Below, one piece after another: positions 62,206 through 64,000 of a DNA stretch of 64,000 bases. Under the pieces are notes generated by a model. That model worked only from the letters and a program-made list of their open reading frames with translations, was not told the DNA's origin and made no database searches. Made by a program: the position numbers and the translations under genes. The first letter of the stretch is position 1, and each line of letters begins with the position of its first letter. The stretch spans positions 1 to 64,000 of the forward strand of contig NZ_FNDG01000023.1 of the NCBI RefSeq assembly GCF_900100535.1. The letters are read 5' to 3'. This DNA comes from Phytopseudomonas flavescens (GTDB lineage: Bacteria; Pseudomonadota; Gammaproteobacteria; Pseudomonadales; Pseudomonadaceae).

Positions 62206-63156
62206 TCAGGAAGCCGCCAGCACCGGCGCCCTTGCCTCGGCACGGCGCAACAGTTCGCGCAGGGCGGCGAGCTGGGCTGCATCACCGTCATCGATCAACT
62301 GCTCGAGGGCGTGTTCGATGCGTTTCAACGGCGGCGCCGCCGGCAAGTTGAGGTGTTGCGCATCGATCTCGTCGGCGCCGGCGACCAGTAGCGCGAAGTG
62401 CACCACGTTCTCCAGCTCACGGGTATTGCCCGGCCAGTCGTGCCGCTCGAGCACGGCCTGGGCAGCCAGGCTGATACCCGGCAGCGGCAGACGCAGGCGC
62501 TGGGCGTAGATACCCAGGAAGTACTCGGCCAGCGGCAGTACGTCGCCGACCCGCTCGCGCAGTGGCGGCAATTCGAGGCGGCCATCGCTCAGGTAATGGG
62601 CCAGGCGTTCGTCGAACTTGCCAGCCTTCACGGCCTGCCACAGGTCGATGCTGGTGGCCGCCACCAGGCGCACATCCAGCGGGGTCGGCTGCGCAGCGCC
62701 GACCCGCCAGGCCTCGCCGGTCTCCAGCACGCTGAGTAACTGATCCTGCAGGGGCAGCGGCAGGTCGGCGATCTCATCCAGATAGAGGGTGCCGCCATTG
62801 GCGGAACCCAGCCAGCCAGCGCGGCTGCTCGGCGCGCCCTGATGGGCACCGGCGACGTAGCCGAACAGCTCGGCCTCGGCATGATTGGGACTCAACCCGC
62901 TGCAGCTCAGGGCGACGAACAGGCCGGGGCGTTCGCTGGCCCGGTGAATGTGCCGCGCCAGCAGTTCCTTGCCGGTGCCGGTTTCCCCCTGGATCAGGAT
63001 GGGCACCGGCAGGCCGGCCAGACGCTCGACTTCTTCGCGCAACTGCCGGGTTCGTGGATCGATGAACACCAGCGCCTTGGCACGAATGCTCAGCGGACTC
63101 TTGTCCGCATCGGGAAAAATCAGCAGCGACTGGTCGCCAGCCGATGACAGGCTCAT
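62206..63156 (-). CDS. Degenerate sigma-54-activator-like AAA+ regulator (no HTH seen)
   Basis: 316 residues. Only an AAA+ domain similar to bacterial enhancer-binding proteins (SfnR-like) is visible: Walker A GETGTGKE (57-64) and Walker B GGTLYLDE (121-128). The sigma-54 contact loop reads GAHQGA (103-108) rather than GAFTGA. The region normally holding conserved Arg residues (FREDLYYRL) reads FDERLAHYL. The C-terminus ends after ~30 residues past the AAA+ lid, with no Fis-type helix-turn-helix. It may be a regulator that no longer works with sigma-54, or a partner of another regulator. Next gene downstream of modC, convergent. Confidence 0.8.
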   Translation of the reverse strand: MSLSSAGDQSLLIFPDADKSPLSIRAKALVFIDPRTRQLREEVERLAGLPVPILIQGETGTGKELLARHIHRASERPGLFVALSCSGLSPNHAEAELFGYVAGAHQGAPSSRAGWLGSANGGTLYLDEIADLPLPLQDQLLSVLETGEAWRVGAAQPTPLDVRLVAATSIDLWQAVKAGKFDERLAHYLSDGRLELPPLRERVGDVLPLAEYFLGIYAQRLRLPLPGISLAAQAVLERHDWPGNTRELENVVHFALLVAGADEIDAQHLNLPAAPPLKRIEHALEQLIDDGDAAQLAALRELLRRAEARAPVLAAS

Positions 63157-63259
63157 AACTCACTCTCTTTGACGTCAGGCCGCGAGCGGCCAATGGGGAA
63201 ATGGATCGGCGAAGCGCGCTGCCCCCCGCCATGCAAGGTGCGGCCACAACAAATGGTTG

Positions 63260-63841
63260 TCAGGCGCGGCGGCGCATCTGCTGCTCTATCCGGCTCTGCA
63301 AGCGGAACAGATAGGCGAAGCCCTGCTCCCAGCGCTGGTGCCCGGACTTAACGTTGATGTGCCCCGCGCCGCTGAGGATGGCCGTCTCACTGCCCCATTC
63401 GCGGGCCAGTTCGATGGCACGCGCGGCGCTGGCCGCCGAGTCGTTGTCGGAGCCAACCAGTTGGCTGGGGAATGGCAGCAGGTGGCGGGGGATCGGTGCG
63501 AAATTGCGCAACGCTTCGGGGCAGTTGGGACGCTGCACATCGGCTGGCGCGACCAGCAGCGCGCCCCGCACCCGGCGCAGCGAGGCCACTGGCGCCTGCG
63601 CCGCCCAGTGAGCGACGGTAATGCAACCCAGGCTGTGGGCGATGAGAATCGCTGGCCGTGGATCGGCGACGATCTGCCGCTCCAGTGCTGCAACCCAGTC
63701 CTCGCGGTGCGGCGCCAGCCAGTCCCGTTGCTCGACCCGAGCACTGTTGGGCAGGCTGCGCTGCCAGTGGCTCTGCCAATGGTCGTCGCCCGAGCCTTGC
63801 CAGCCCGGTACTATCAGGTATCGAATCGCTTCACTGCGCAT
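63260..63841 (-). CDS. RBBP9/YdeN-family alpha/beta serine hydrolase
   Basis: 193 residues (MRSEAIRYLIVPGWQGSGDD). The nucleophile elbow is AHSLGCI, oxyanion-side GWQGSGDDHWQ is typical, and the catalytic His lies in GAGHINVKSGH. Small intracellular hydrolases of this family have poorly defined substrates. It lies 103 bp upstream of the AAA+ regulator on the same strand, so the two may be one unit. Confidence 0.87.
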   Translation of the reverse strand: MRSEAIRYLIVPGWQGSGDDHWQSHWQRSLPNSARVEQRDWLAPHREDWVAALERQIVADPRPAILIAHSLGCITVAHWAAQAPVASLRRVRGALLVAPADVQRPNCPEALRNFAPIPRHLLPFPSQLVGSDNDSAASAARAIELAREWGSETAILSGAGHINVKSGHQRWEQGFAYLFRLQSRIEQQMRRRA

Positions 63842-63911
63842 CGAGGCGCCTCCCGTATCTGCATGGCGTGCAGTGTAGGAGCCCAGGTAAGAGACTAAAA
63901 AGAATAAGAAC

Positions 63912-63940
63912 TTATTTGCTTATTCCTCATAAGCAAATAA
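63912..63940. promoter_or_regulatory. Perfect 12-bp AT-rich dyad near the right edge
   Basis: TTATTTGCTTAT - TCCTC - ATAAGCAAATAA. The surroundings (63890-64000) are unusually AT-rich for this genome. An overlapping pair, GAATAAG (63902-63908) with CTTATTC (63919-63925), offers an alternative fold. It probably is a regulator-binding site for the hydrolase gene to the left or for a plus-strand gene beyond the edge. Confidence 0.55.
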
Positions 63941-64000
63941 CGATCCGTGAAGAGCGGAAACAATGCATATACCCAGAAGAAATATAAATGTTCTTAAACA

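Noticed and set aside
63963..64000. Possible gene start (MHIPRRNINVLK) at the right edge
   Set aside because: Only 12 codons are visible, with no good ribosome site; it cannot be supported without more sequence.

Overview
The window looks like a Pseudomonas chromosome segment (high G+C). The evidence is the gene order ubiE-ubiJ-ubiB-hisI-hisE-tatABC and an almost complete choline / glycine betaine / carnitine / sarcosine catabolic locus in the arrangement known from P. aeruginosa (dgcAB, gbcAB, soxBDAG, cdhABC, caiX, gbdR, cbcVW-choX). Product names rest on reading translated sequence and gene context; no database search was possible.

Left part (1-16.4 kb). A minus-strand type I secretion locus encodes an HlyB-type ABC exporter, an HlyD-type adaptor, an unannotated 57-residue two-helix membrane protein and the first ~900 residues of a calcium-binding RTX protein that runs off the left edge. 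A PHA-system protein and a 263-bp folded repeat lie between this locus and the plus-strand run ubiE-ubiJ-ubiB-hisI-hisE-tatA-tatB-tatC-rsmE paralogue, most of whose genes overlap or nearly touch. A YihG-like acyltransferase, a VOC protein, a YiiX-like amidase and a DUF4878-like lipoprotein follow.

Middle part (16.5-59 kb). GbcAB demethylates glycine betaine to dimethylglycine, DgcAB with a dedicated EtfA/EtfB pair takes it to sarcosine, and SoxBDAG takes it to glycine. FdhA and PurU dispose of the formaldehyde and formyl-THF, and GlyA and threonine aldolase connect glycine to serine and threonine. CdhA/CdhC/CdhB convert carnitine to glycine betaine under CdhR. GbdR is the likely master activator. 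CbcV/CbcW with ChoX, a second OpuAC-type binding protein and the distant CaiX form the uptake system. Inserted between glyA/TraX and the threonine aldolase gene is a catabolic cassette of unknown substrate: a DUF3100 membrane protein, a LysR regulator, an M20 amidohydrolase, an aldehyde dehydrogenase and a beta-hydroxyacid dehydrogenase. A matching 17-bp dyad lies upstream of both the regulator and the operon.

Right part (59-64 kb). modABC (molybdate uptake) has a ModE-like operator before modA. It is followed by a degenerate sigma-54-activator-like AAA+ protein, an RBBP9-type hydrolase and a perfect 12-bp AT-rich dyad at the right edge.

The non-coding DNA is rich in dispersed repeats: (i) short elements with GGGTCTGTTGACGTTTCA ends, (ii) a TAGGGTGGA...TCCACCCTA family including two identical 110-bp copies 16.6 kb apart, (iii) GTGGGAGCGGGC palindromes, and (iv) a degenerate family of modules carrying DnaA-box-like TGTGGATAA, filling 1.1 kb before gbcB and recurring after the etf genes. 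The last family, the small ORF of the RTX locus and the 17-bp dyad pair are the least explained features seen.
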